Origin: JAIVGV01 sp035295985
GTDB taxonomy: Bacteria; Acidobacteriota; Blastocatellia; Pyrinomonadales; Pyrinomonadaceae
Length of the DNA: 14,679 nt
Direction of reading: 5' to 3'
Assembly: GCA_035295985.1 (NCBI GenBank)
Contig: DATHBT010000288.1
Coordinates: 1-14,679, forward strand
Positions 1 to 5,739 of the stretch are shown here, in pieces. Below the pieces are notes generated by a model that was not told the DNA's origin, did not search any database, and saw only the letters and a list, made by a program, of their open reading frames with translations. Both the position numbers and the translations under genes were made by a program. Positions within the stretch are counted from its first letter, which is position 1. Each line of letters begins with the position of its first letter.

Positions 1-1134
1 GAGGAAGGCGTCAACGCGCGCGAGCCATTCGCGCCGCTCGCGCCGGCCGGTGCTGAGCAACTTCTCGACGGCCGCGACGAACCCTTCGGCCGTGCCCGCG
101 ATCTCGACCATCCCCCGCTCGCCGTAAGGGCGCACCACGTCGCGGACGGGCGTGGAGACGACGGGGCGGCCTGCCGCCAGGTACTCGGGCGTCTTCGTCG
201 GGCTGATGAAGCGCGTGGACTCGTTCATGGCGAAGGGCATCAGCGCCACGTCCCAGCCAGCGAGGTACGCGGGCAGCTCCGCGTAGGGCCTGCCGCCGAG
301 GTAGTGAATGTTAGCGCGGCGCGGCAAGGCGGCCGGATCAATCTTGACCACGGGGCCGATCATCACGAGCTGCCAGTCGGGGCGGGCGGAGGCGACAGAG
401 TCGAGCAGCTCCGCGTCGAGTCGTTCGTCGAGCACGCCGAAGAAGCCGAGGCGGGGCCGTGGCAGCCCGGTCTGATCTTGAGGCTCGGTCAGCGGGCGGC
501 GCGCCTGCGCGAAGTGTGCGCGGTCGATGCTCGAAGGGAAGGCGTAAACGGCCGGGTGCTTGTCGCGCTTCGCCTCGTAGAGGCTCCGGCCGCCCGTGAA
601 GACGAGGTCCGCGCGGCGGAACAGCTCGGCCTCGCGCGCGCGCATGGCCGTAGGCGCGCCGCGGAAGGCCGACAGCTCGTCCATGCAGTCGTAAACGGTT
701 GCGAGCGGTCGCAGGTGGCGCGTAAACCCGAGCGCCATCGGCGTGTAGTACCAGAGGACGTGTTCGCGGATCGTCTGCTCCGCGAAGAGGCGGTCGATCA
801 GGCCCGTCAGCATCGCCTCGACGGCGACGCCGCTCTGCAAACCTTCAGACAGGTGCGGCACGACGACCCACACGTCCGTATCGCGCCGGCTGATTTCCAG
901 GCGAGCCGGGCCGGGGTCGAAGATCGGCTCTTCGACGAAGAAGACCCGCCTGTCCGCGGCGGCCCGGCCGAGCAGGTGCTGCGGCCTCTGCGTGACGAAG
1001 TCCCAGCGAAGGTGCGACAGGCAGACAAGGTCGGGCTGCGGCGAGCCGCGTTCGGCCCGCGCCTGTGAACGTTTTACCTTCGACTCAACCGACATGCCCT
1101 TCTGAAAGTCCGCGAGCTGTGCGATCTTCTTCAT
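1..1134 (-). CDS. Glycosyltransferase, GT-B fold (GT4/TuaH-like), 3' end cut off by window
   Basis: The minus-strand frame is open from the ATG at 1134 to base 1, so 378 residues are visible and the C-terminus is missing. Residues about 35-56 (DLVC then LSHLRWDFVTQRPQHLLG) match the N-terminus of a family of GT-B glycosyltransferases that begin with a 'HLRWDFVxQRPQHL' signature. Residues about 299-326 contain a nucleotide-sugar-site-like segment, SPTKTPEYLAAGRPVV, of the type seen at the donor site of GT4 enzymes. It probably transfers a sugar from a nucleotide-sugar donor in the cytoplasm, in polysaccharide or glycolipid synthesis; donor and acceptor cannot be told from sequence. The start is uncertain. 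Homologs usually begin close to the DLVC segment, so the ATG at 1095 (MSVESKV) is an alternative, and neither start has a convincing ribosome binding site. No upstream neighbour is close, so it probably has its own promoter in the gap to its right. Confidence 0.85.
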   Translation of the reverse strand, partial: MKKIAQLADFQKGMSVESKVKRSQARAERGSPQPDLVCLSHLRWDFVTQRPQHLLGRAAADRRVFFVEEPIFDPGPARLEISRRDTDVWVVVPHLSEGLQSGVAVEAMLTGLIDRLFAEQTIREHVLWYYTPMALGFTRHLRPLATVYDCMDELSAFRGAPTAMRAREAELFRRADLVFTGGRSLYEAKRDKHPAVYAFPSSIDRAHFAQARRPLTEPQDQTGLPRPRLGFFGVLDERLDAELLDSVASARPDWQLVMIGPVVKIDPAALPRRANIHYLGGRPYAELPAYLAGWDVALMPFAMNESTRFISPTKTPEYLAAGRPVVSTPVRDVVRPYGERGMVEIAGTAEGFVAAVEKLLSTGRRERREWLARVDAFL

Positions 1135-1501
1135 CCCGTGTAAAACCCCCTGAACTCGTAAGTGAAGCCCTGAACGCAAGTTCGATAAACCGTTGCTTCG
1201 TCCGACCTCCCGTCCGCGTGAAGAGACGACAATCGCCCGCGGCCCCGCCCGCAGTCTTCAGGCGGGGCCGGCTTCAACTCTCGCCTCCGCGGCGGAAGCG
1301 CCGTGCGGGTGCGGCTCACCGGATGCCGCGCGGTGTGTGGACGGAACGCGCGGCGGAAATGATGGCAGGGGAATGATAGTTCGTGGAGGAATCTAACGGG
1401 CGGTCGGGGGCGAGTCTGTACGTTCAGGTACGAACGCATCAAACCTGCACAAGCGGCAACAGTTCCGTGTTAAGCGGGGAGGTTTCGGGACAGGGCGCGT
1501 G
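1135..1501. other. Intergenic gap with no supported gene
   Basis: This 367-base stretch lies between the end of the TonB-dependent receptor and the start of the glycosyltransferase, both on the minus strand. Short open frames exist here, but their translations are low-complexity Arg/Pro/Ala text with no domain and no ribosome binding site. It holds a GC hairpin (1240-1270) and two copies of CCCTGAAC 20 bases apart (1148-1155 and 1168-1175). I could not find a convincing -35/-10 pair for the glycosyltransferase. Confidence 0.6.
1240..1270. terminator. Perfect 10-bp GC hairpin, possible terminator
   Basis: CGGCCCCGCC (1240-1249) pairs perfectly with GGCGGGGCCG (1261-1270) across an 11-base loop. 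No T-tract follows on either strand, so it is not a canonical rho-independent terminator. It lies about 230 bases past the stop codon of the receptor gene. It could be a rho-assisted or attenuator-type hairpin, or a simple by-product of high GC. The pairing is certain; the function is a guess. Confidence 0.35.
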
Positions 1502-3868
1502 TCACCTGCGACCAGCGCGAAGGCGAAGTCCGAGCCTGAGCGCGCGGGGCGGGCCGAGCGTGGTGGTCGGCGTGCGCCCGACTTCGTAGCGCGCGCCCGT
1601 CAGGTTCTCCGCCGCCGCGAACAGCTCGAAGCGCGGGCCGACGTGGCGCGAGGCGAAGGCGTCGAGCGTGAGGAACGGGTCGAGGCGCAGGCGGTTGAGG
1701 TCGTCGTCGAACTGGCCGCCCGAGGCGCGCGCCTGAAGGCTGAGGGCGTGTCGGGAACGGACGGCGTAATCAACTCTGAACGCGAGGCCGTGGCGCGGGA
1801 CCTGGGGCAGCCGCAAGCCTTCGAGCGCGGGGTTGACGGGGAAGCGCGCGACCGCGGCGGAGGTGAACTGGTAGCCGCCCGCGAGCGACCACCGTTCATC
1901 GAATCTCATGTCGAACTCTGCCTCGACGCCGTCAGAGCGCGTGCGCCCGAGGTTCTGCCGCTGCCGCGTGATGAGCGAAGGCGTCTCACTCAGCGTGACG
2001 TTGGCGACGGGCCGCGCGACCGAGAGGAAGAAGGCGGTGGCCCGCGCGTTGAGCCGGCTGTCGGAGGACGAAAGGCGCGCGCCGAACTCGCCGCCGGTCA
2101 GTTTTTCGGCGCGAAGATTTTCGTTGGCGAGTGTCAGTACGCCGCCCACGCGGAAGTCGCGGTACAGCTCGTTGAGCGTCGGCGCGCGGAAGGCGCGGTA
2201 GGCCGAGGCGTGGAGGGAGAGGCCGCCGCCGGCCGCGTAGAGCGCGGAGGCGCGCGGGCTGAAAGCCGACTCGGTGCGGTCTGGGAAAACCCTGACGGAC
2301 GTTGGAGCGGGGTTCGAGACGGGGCCGGACGCGGAGAGCGCGTCGTAGTTGCGCCAGCGGTCGAGGCGCGCGCCCGCGGTCAGGAGGAGTTTGGGCGAGA
2401 CGCGGATCAAATCCTCGACGAAGAGGCCGGCAGACCGCTCGCGTCCCCCCGCGCCGACGCGGCTCGACGCACGGCCGGCGGCGTAGATGATCTCGTCGCT
2501 CGCGCCGCGCACCTCGCGCGCGTCCAGCCCCGCGACCACGACGTGACTCGCGCCGAAGGCACGCGACCACTGCGCCGAAAGACCTGCCGACTGCGAAGGG
2601 ACGCGCTGGTTGCGCGTGAGCGCTTCCGTCCGCCGGTCGGCCGCGACCGCCGAGAAGCTTTGGTCGAAGACCTGCGAACTAAAATGAGTGCGGAGCGTGA
2701 ACGCGCCCGCGCGCTCGTTCCGCCAGTCGGCCCCGACGACCGTTTGGCGAATGTGCGTTCGGTTGCGCTGTAGCTGTGTGCCGTTGTCGCGCGCCTCGCC
2801 GAAGTAGCTGCCGCGGGCGAAGACGCGGAAGTCCGGGTTGATCTCGCGCTCGACCGTTAGATTGAGTGACGAATACCTTGAAGCCGCGGGCGTGTCCACG
2901 GCCCCGCGCTCGCCGCGCGCGACGAGGAAGTGGCCGCCCGTGTGGAAGCGTTCGGCGGCGAGGCTCGCGCCCCAGCCGCGCCTGCGCGCGGAGGCGTGGA
3001 GCGAGCCGTCGAGCGTCCGCTGAGTCCCGCCGGACGCTTCGAGCGAGAGCGCGTTGCCCCCTTCGATCCGCTTCGTCAGCACGTTGACGACGCCGCCGAG
3101 CGCGCCGCTGCCGTAGAGTTCCGAGCCGCCGCCGCGCAAGACCTCGACCGCCGACACGGACGTGCGCGGCACGCGCCCCCAATAGACCCAGCCGCCGAAC
3201 GGATCATTTAACGGGACGCCATCCGCCAGCACGACCGCGCGGCTCGCCCCGCTCGCGCCGACGCCGCGGAGGGAGACGCCCTGTGCGGTCGGGTTGGCCG
3301 CGCGGCTGCCCGTGCGGCGGAAGAGTTGGAAGCCGGGTACTTGGCGGAGCGCGTCGTCGAGCGTGAGCGCGGCCGTGGTCGCGAGCGATTCCTCACCGAT
3401 GACGACAACACTGGCGGCAGTCTCGGCGAGCCGCGTCTCGGTTCGTGTCGCCGTGACGGTCACGCTCTCGGCGACAGACGCGGGCGCGAGCACGATCTCG
3501 ACCTCCGCCGCCGGCACGTCCGACGGTCGCCAACTGCGGATGGCGCGCGCGAACCCGCGGGCCTCGACCGTGAGCGTCACCTCGCCGGCCGGAAACCCGT
3601 CGAAGGCGAAGCGCCCTTCGTCGTCCGTCACGGCGTGTCGCGCGGCTGCAAGACCGACCGCCAATGTCACTCGCGCCCAGGCGACCGGCGCGCCCCGCTC
3701 GTCGCGCACCGTTCCGGCGACGCCGCGCGCGGACGGCTCCTGCGCCGTCGCTGCGCCCGCGCACAGCGCGCACGCCGCCGCGAAGATGAGTGTGAGTGCT
3801 TTCACTCTTTCGGAAGAAGCCGGCCAGGCGATCAGAATTCTCAAAGCGGGCGACGGCCCGTCGGACAT
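1502..3868 (-). CDS. TonB-dependent outer membrane receptor with N-terminal carboxypeptidase-regulatory-like domain
   Basis: This outer-membrane active transporter would take up a scarce ligand (siderophore, cobalamin or carbohydrate type) using energy from TonB/ExbBD; the ligand cannot be told. Residues 22-42 are a signal peptide, with cleavage near ATA|QEP. Residues about 45-125 form a carboxypeptidase-regulatory-like beta domain (VRDERGAPVAWARVTL, then DDEGRFAFDGFPAGEVTL). A TonB-box-like ESVTVTATRTETR follows, and then a plug domain to about 270 with LDDALRQVPGF, VSLRGVGASGASRAVVLADG and GGVVNVLTKR. The rest is a beta-barrel with the typical NLGRTRSDGVEAEFD and AENLTGARYEVGRTP segments. 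At 788 residues it is a normal length. The start is ambiguous: a GTG at 3805 (VKALTLIF) would put the signal peptide at the very N-terminus and may be the true start. It follows the M23 and small membrane genes in one direction with a 37-base gap, so it is probably in the same operon. The C-terminus ends in LRAGRR without the usual terminal aromatic residue. Confidence 0.93.
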   Translation of the reverse strand: MSDGPSPALRILIAWPASSERVKALTLIFAAACALCAGAATAQEPSARGVAGTVRDERGAPVAWARVTLAVGLAAARHAVTDDEGRFAFDGFPAGEVTLTVEARGFARAIRSWRPSDVPAAEVEIVLAPASVAESVTVTATRTETRLAETAASVVVIGEESLATTAALTLDDALRQVPGFQLFRRTGSRAANPTAQGVSLRGVGASGASRAVVLADGVPLNDPFGGWVYWGRVPRTSVSAVEVLRGGGSELYGSGALGGVVNVLTKRIEGGNALSLEASGGTQRTLDGSLHASARRRGWGASLAAERFHTGGHFLVARGERGAVDTPAASRYSSLNLTVEREINPDFRVFARGSYFGEARDNGTQLQRNRTHIRQTVVGADWRNERAGAFTLRTHFSSQVFDQSFSAVAADRRTEALTRNQRVPSQSAGLSAQWSRAFGASHVVVAGLDAREVRGASDEIIYAAGRASSRVGAGGRERSAGLFVEDLIRVSPKLLLTAGARLDRWRNYDALSASGPVSNPAPTSVRVFPDRTESAFSPRASALYAAGGGLSLHASAYRAFRAPTLNELYRDFRVGGVLTLANENLRAEKLTGGEFGARLSSSDSRLNARATAFFLSVARPVANVTLSETPSLITRQRQNLGRTRSDGVEAEFDMRFDERWSLAGGYQFTSAAVARFPVNPALEGLRLPQVPRHGLAFRVDYAVRSRHALSLQARASGGQFDDDLNRLRLDPFLTLDAFASRHVGPRFELFAAAENLTGARYEVGRTPTTTLGPPRALRLGLRLRAGRR

Positions 3869-3905
3869 CGCGATCTCGCGCAGCTAAACTTGACGCGGAG
3901 TCGTT

Positions 3906-4214
3906 TCAATCGTCGCCGATGATCTCCGGCCAGTCGAGTTCGTCAACCGCGTCGCCCGCCTCGAACTCCTCCGGCCTCGGCTCGACACCACGCGTCACGC
4001 CCGAAATCGCGAAGCCGCCCGCGGCCCGCGCCTCGACCTCGCGCTCTTCCGCGTCCGCCGGCTCGCTCTCCGCGGCCCGCAGCGGCGCGGCCGTGTAGGA
4101 CGGGCTGATGACGGTGTACCAGACGAGCACGACGAAGAGCACGAGCGCGAGCAGGTGTCGCCTCCAATCCGGCCTCGTCATGCGCCCACGCGCGAGTGTC
4201 AGAGTCTCGGTCAT
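3906..4214 (-). CDS. Small single-pass membrane protein with acidic tail, unknown function
   Basis: I do not recognise a family for this 102-residue protein. Residues 1-19 are basic and polar, residues about 20-38 form one hydrophobic helix (LLALVLFVVLVWYTVIS), and residues 46-102 are an acidic, probably disordered tail rich in Glu/Asp/Ala that ends DELDWPEIIGDD. The topology is probably N-in with the tail outside the cytoplasm. Its ATG overlaps the stop codon of the upstream M23 peptidase gene as ATGA (4214-4211), which indicates translational coupling and a shared role, perhaps as a partner or anchor for the peptidase. An in-frame ATG at codon 12 is an alternative start. It is followed after 37 bases by the TonB-dependent receptor. 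Confidence 0.7.
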   Translation of the reverse strand: MTETLTLARGRMTRPDWRRHLLALVLFVVLVWYTVISPSYTAAPLRAAESEPADAEEREVEARAAGGFAISGVTRGVEPRPEEFEAGDAVDELDWPEIIGDD

Positions 4215-4774
4215 TTCCGATCAACGAGCAGCGGCAGCGGGTCGATTGCCCCGGCCGCGGTATAGACGCCGAAGTGTAGGTGCGGCGGAGTGCCGGCGGC
4301 GTTGCCGGTGCTGCCGACTCGGCCGAGCACTGTGTCCGGGGTCACGTAGTCGCCGACCTTGAGGCCGGGCGCGTACGAGTCGAGGTGCGCGTAGTAGTAC
4401 CAGCGCCCGCCAGCGCCGTGGACGAAGACTGTGCTGCCGCCGAGTTCGCTCTCGCCGATCTTCACGACGTAGCCTTCGGTCGCGGAGTAAACCGGCGTGC
4501 CGTGCGGGGCGAAAATGTCCTGCCCCTCGTGTTGCCGCCCGTTCGAGCGGGGCGCGTGCCAGCTATCCCTCACCTGCGCGGCGCGCACGCCCCCGACCGG
4601 CACGCTCAGCTCCGCGTCCGCCTCCTTCGCGCTCAGCGCCGCCAGGCGGAACGGCAGCGCGACGGCCGACGCGGCCGACCTGGCCCAGCCCGGCAGCCAC
4701 GCGGGGTTTTTTGTCGCGAGATACGCGACGAGCAGCACGACGGAGGCGAAGATCAAAAACTTCCGCACGCGCAT
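4211..4774 (-). CDS. Membrane-anchored M23 (LytM-type) metallopeptidase
   Basis: This is a peptidoglycan endopeptidase-like protein of 187 residues, probably periplasmic and tethered by residues about 5-20 (a hydrophobic helix or uncleaved signal). The LytM domain covers about residues 78-182. Every canonical active-site position is present: H82 and D86 (HEGQD) and H167 (HLH) as zinc ligands, with H130 (YAHLD) and H165 as the catalytic histidines. It is therefore probably an active hydrolase rather than a degenerate EnvC/NlpD-type activator. No LysM or coiled coil is present, so the protein is close to a bare catalytic domain. A TAA stop lies directly before the ATG in frame, so this is the longest start; a GTG two codons later is an alternative. 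No ribosome binding site is visible, and the ATG sits in a hairpin. The next gene overlaps by 4 bp. Confidence 0.9.
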   Translation of the reverse strand: MRVRKFLIFASVVLLVAYLATKNPAWLPGWARSAASAVALPFRLAALSAKEADAELSVPVGGVRAAQVRDSWHAPRSNGRQHEGQDIFAPHGTPVYSATEGYVVKIGESELGGSTVFVHGAGGRWYYYAHLDSYAPGLKVGDYVTPDTVLGRVGSTGNAAGTPPHLHFGVYTAAGAIDPLPLLVDRK

Positions 4775-4785
4775 TTAGATGCGCG
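4768..4785 (-). promoter_or_regulatory. Hairpin enclosing the M23 peptidase start codon
   Basis: On the minus strand CGCGCAT (4785-4779) is followed by a 4-base loop CTAA and then ATGCGCG (4774-4768), a perfect 7-bp stem. The first three bases of the 3' arm are the ATG start codon. Pairing would hide the start, and no ribosome binding site is visible upstream. Whether this regulates translation is an inference. Confidence 0.4.
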
Positions 4786-4961
4786 GGATGTGCGGCGGAT
4801 TGGTCTCGGCGGCGCGGGCCAGGCCGTTTTGCTACGGGTGAATTAGAAACAGTCCATCCGTGTCCGATTTGAGGCCGCGACTTCCCGGCCTCGCGGGGCG
4901 GCAATGCCCGTTGACCGTTAATAGCTGCCCAAGCAGGGTCGAAGTCTGAGCGGCATGGCAG

Positions 4962-4990
4962 TTGCCCAATATAGCCTCGGTTTGTATAAG
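4962..4990 (+). promoter_or_regulatory. Sigma70-type promoter for the arginine-rich secreted protein
   Basis: TTGCCC (4962-4967) and TATAAG (4985-4990) are separated by exactly 17 bases. They match the consensus at 4 of 6 and 5 of 6 positions. Transcription would begin near 4997, giving a 5' leader of about 80 bases before the ATG at 5079. This is the clearest AT-rich promoter in the window. Confidence 0.6.
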
Positions 4991-5060
4991 TGAACTCTCT
5001 CTCCGGCGGTGCGCGGGCAGCCGCCAGACGCGAAGTGCCTGAAGCTACAAAATAACATTT

Positions 5061-5070
5061 GAGGAAGGGG
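5061..5070 (+). promoter_or_regulatory. Strong ribosome binding site
   Basis: GAGGAAGGGG ends 8 bases before the ATG at 5079 and fixes that start. It is one of the strongest Shine-Dalgarno sequences in the window, where many genes have a weak one or none, and suggests high expression. Confidence 0.75.
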
Positions 5071-5078
5071 TTCGACCG

Positions 5079-5426
5079 ATGAAGAAGATTCTGCTACTCG
5101 GCGCGCTCGTGGTGTTCTTCGGCGTCTCGACCGAAGCGTTCGCGCAGCGCCGCGGCGACCGGCGCATCAGGGACGGCGTTCGCTCGGGCCAGATAACGCG
5201 CGAAGAGGCGCGCATCCTGCGCTCGCAGCGGAGGGAAATCCGCCGCGACCGGCGCGAGTACCGCCGGGAGGTTCGCCGCGCCCGGCGCGACGACGACCGC
5301 CGCTGGGACACCGACCGCCGCCGGGGCACCGACCGCCGCCGCGGCGACGGCTACTACCGCCGCGGCGCGGGTTCCTCGCGTCACCCGGTCTTCGGCACGA
5401 ACGGCCGCCGCGGTCGCCGCTGGTAA
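5079..5426 (+). CDS. Small secreted arginine-rich protein, unknown function
   Basis: This 115-residue protein is the only plus-strand gene. Residues 1-22 are a clear signal peptide (MKKILLLGALVVFFG..., cleavage near AFA|QRR). The mature part is extremely basic. Residues about 28-65 look like a charged helix (RIRDGVRSGQITREEARIL then RSQRREIRRDRREYRREVRR), and residues 72-90 carry a short repeat (DTDRRRG, GTDRRRG) encoded by an 18-bp DNA repeat. The tail is Gly/Tyr/Arg-rich. From memory, similar 'GVRSGxLTRxEARxLR...RRDRREYR' helices occur in secreted small proteins of several phyla, none with a firm function. A cationic protein outside the inner membrane could bind anionic lipopolysaccharide, nucleic acid or polysaccharide; that is inference. 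It has its own promoter, ribosome binding site and terminator. Confidence 0.85.
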   Translation: MKKILLLGALVVFFGVSTEAFAQRRGDRRIRDGVRSGQITREEARILRSQRREIRRDRREYRREVRRARRDDDRRWDTDRRRGTDRRRGDGYYRRGAGSSRHPVFGTNGRRGRRW

Positions 5427-5458
5427 GCGCCGCCCTAATCTAAAGAGGCGCGAACGAT

Positions 5459-5502
5459 AGAGAGTCCGGCTGCCGTCAGGCGACCGGACTCTCTTCTCTT
5501 TG
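5459..5502 (+). terminator. Rho-independent terminator of the arginine-rich gene
   Basis: AGAGAGTCCGG (5459-5469) pairs perfectly with CCGGACTCTCT (5484-5494) over a 14-base loop that can itself form a 3-bp GCC/GGC stem. The 11-bp stem is followed by TCTCTTTG. It sits 32 bases after the stop codon of the plus-strand gene, between convergent genes, and may also stop minus-strand transcripts less efficiently. Confidence 0.8.
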
Positions 5503-5533
5503 CGACGCCACAACCCCGACCCCGCACGCGGCT

Positions 5534-5704
5534 TCAACGCCTCGCGCCGCCCGCGCCCCTGGCCGAGCCGACGGCGGCGATGACGAACGTCACTCCGGCG
5601 ACGGCGAGCAGCGCGGCGATCAGCGGCCGGCCGGTGCTGTAGATGATCGCGGCCACAACGAAGTCGCTCGCGGCGGCGATTGCGTACACCAACCACTTCG
5701 GCAT
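5534..5704 (-). CDS. 56-residue two-helix membrane protein, unknown function
   Basis: The reading frame is open further upstream, but the supported start is the ATG at 5704, which is preceded by GGAAAGGGGTGA with a 4-base spacer. The product begins MPKWLVYAIAAASDFVVAA and has two hydrophobic helices, at about residues 4-22 and 27-46, joined by a short turn (YSTGRP). A Gly/Ala/Arg tail follows. It starts 35 bases after the stop of the SGNH gene in the same direction, so it is probably co-transcribed. I do not recognise a family. It could be a small accessory subunit or stress-type membrane peptide; the gene is likely real because of the ribosome binding site and clean membrane pattern. Confidence 0.7.
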   Translation of the reverse strand: MPKWLVYAIAAASDFVVAAIIYSTGRPLIAALLAVAGVTFVIAAVGSARGAGGARR

Positions 5705-5708
5705 CAAG

Positions 5709-5720
5709 TCACCCCTTTCC
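5709..5720 (-). promoter_or_regulatory. Ribosome binding site fixing the 56-residue gene start
   Basis: The minus strand reads GGAAAGGGGTGA, then CTTG, then ATG. This purine-rich site supports starting the protein at MPKW rather than at any of the upstream start codons in the same frame, which lie inside the SGNH gene. Confidence 0.65.
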
Positions 5721-5739
5721 GGTGTAATTAATTCTTTGT

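Larger units (their letters stand above)
4775..5078. other. Divergent intergenic region between M23 operon and arginine-rich gene
   Basis: This 304-base region separates genes read in opposite directions. It holds a good plus-strand promoter (4962-4990) and a 7-bp hairpin formed by GAGGCCG (4871-4877) and CGGCCTC (4886-4892). On the minus strand, a TCTAAT hexamer (4847-4842) could be a -10 for the M23 operon, but no matching -35 is found at the usual spacing. No coding frame here is convincing. Confidence 0.6.

Noticed and set aside
304..1068. Plus-strand open frame across the glycosyltransferase
   Set aside because: The minus strand here carries clear glycosyltransferase motifs; the plus translation has none and no ribosome binding site.
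1131..1442. Possible small minus-strand gene in the gap before the glycosyltransferase
   Set aside because: No ribosome binding site, domain or membrane pattern; it overlaps the glycosyltransferase start and the GC hairpin.
1499..2773. Long plus-strand open frame opposite the TonB receptor
   Set aside because: It lies entirely on the antisense of a well-supported receptor. Its translation is Arg/Glu/Ala-rich with no domain, as expected for an antisense frame in high-GC DNA.
4563..4904. Minus-strand 113-codon frame near the M23 start
   Set aside because: It overlaps the M23 peptidase in another frame, and its translation is basic low-complexity text.
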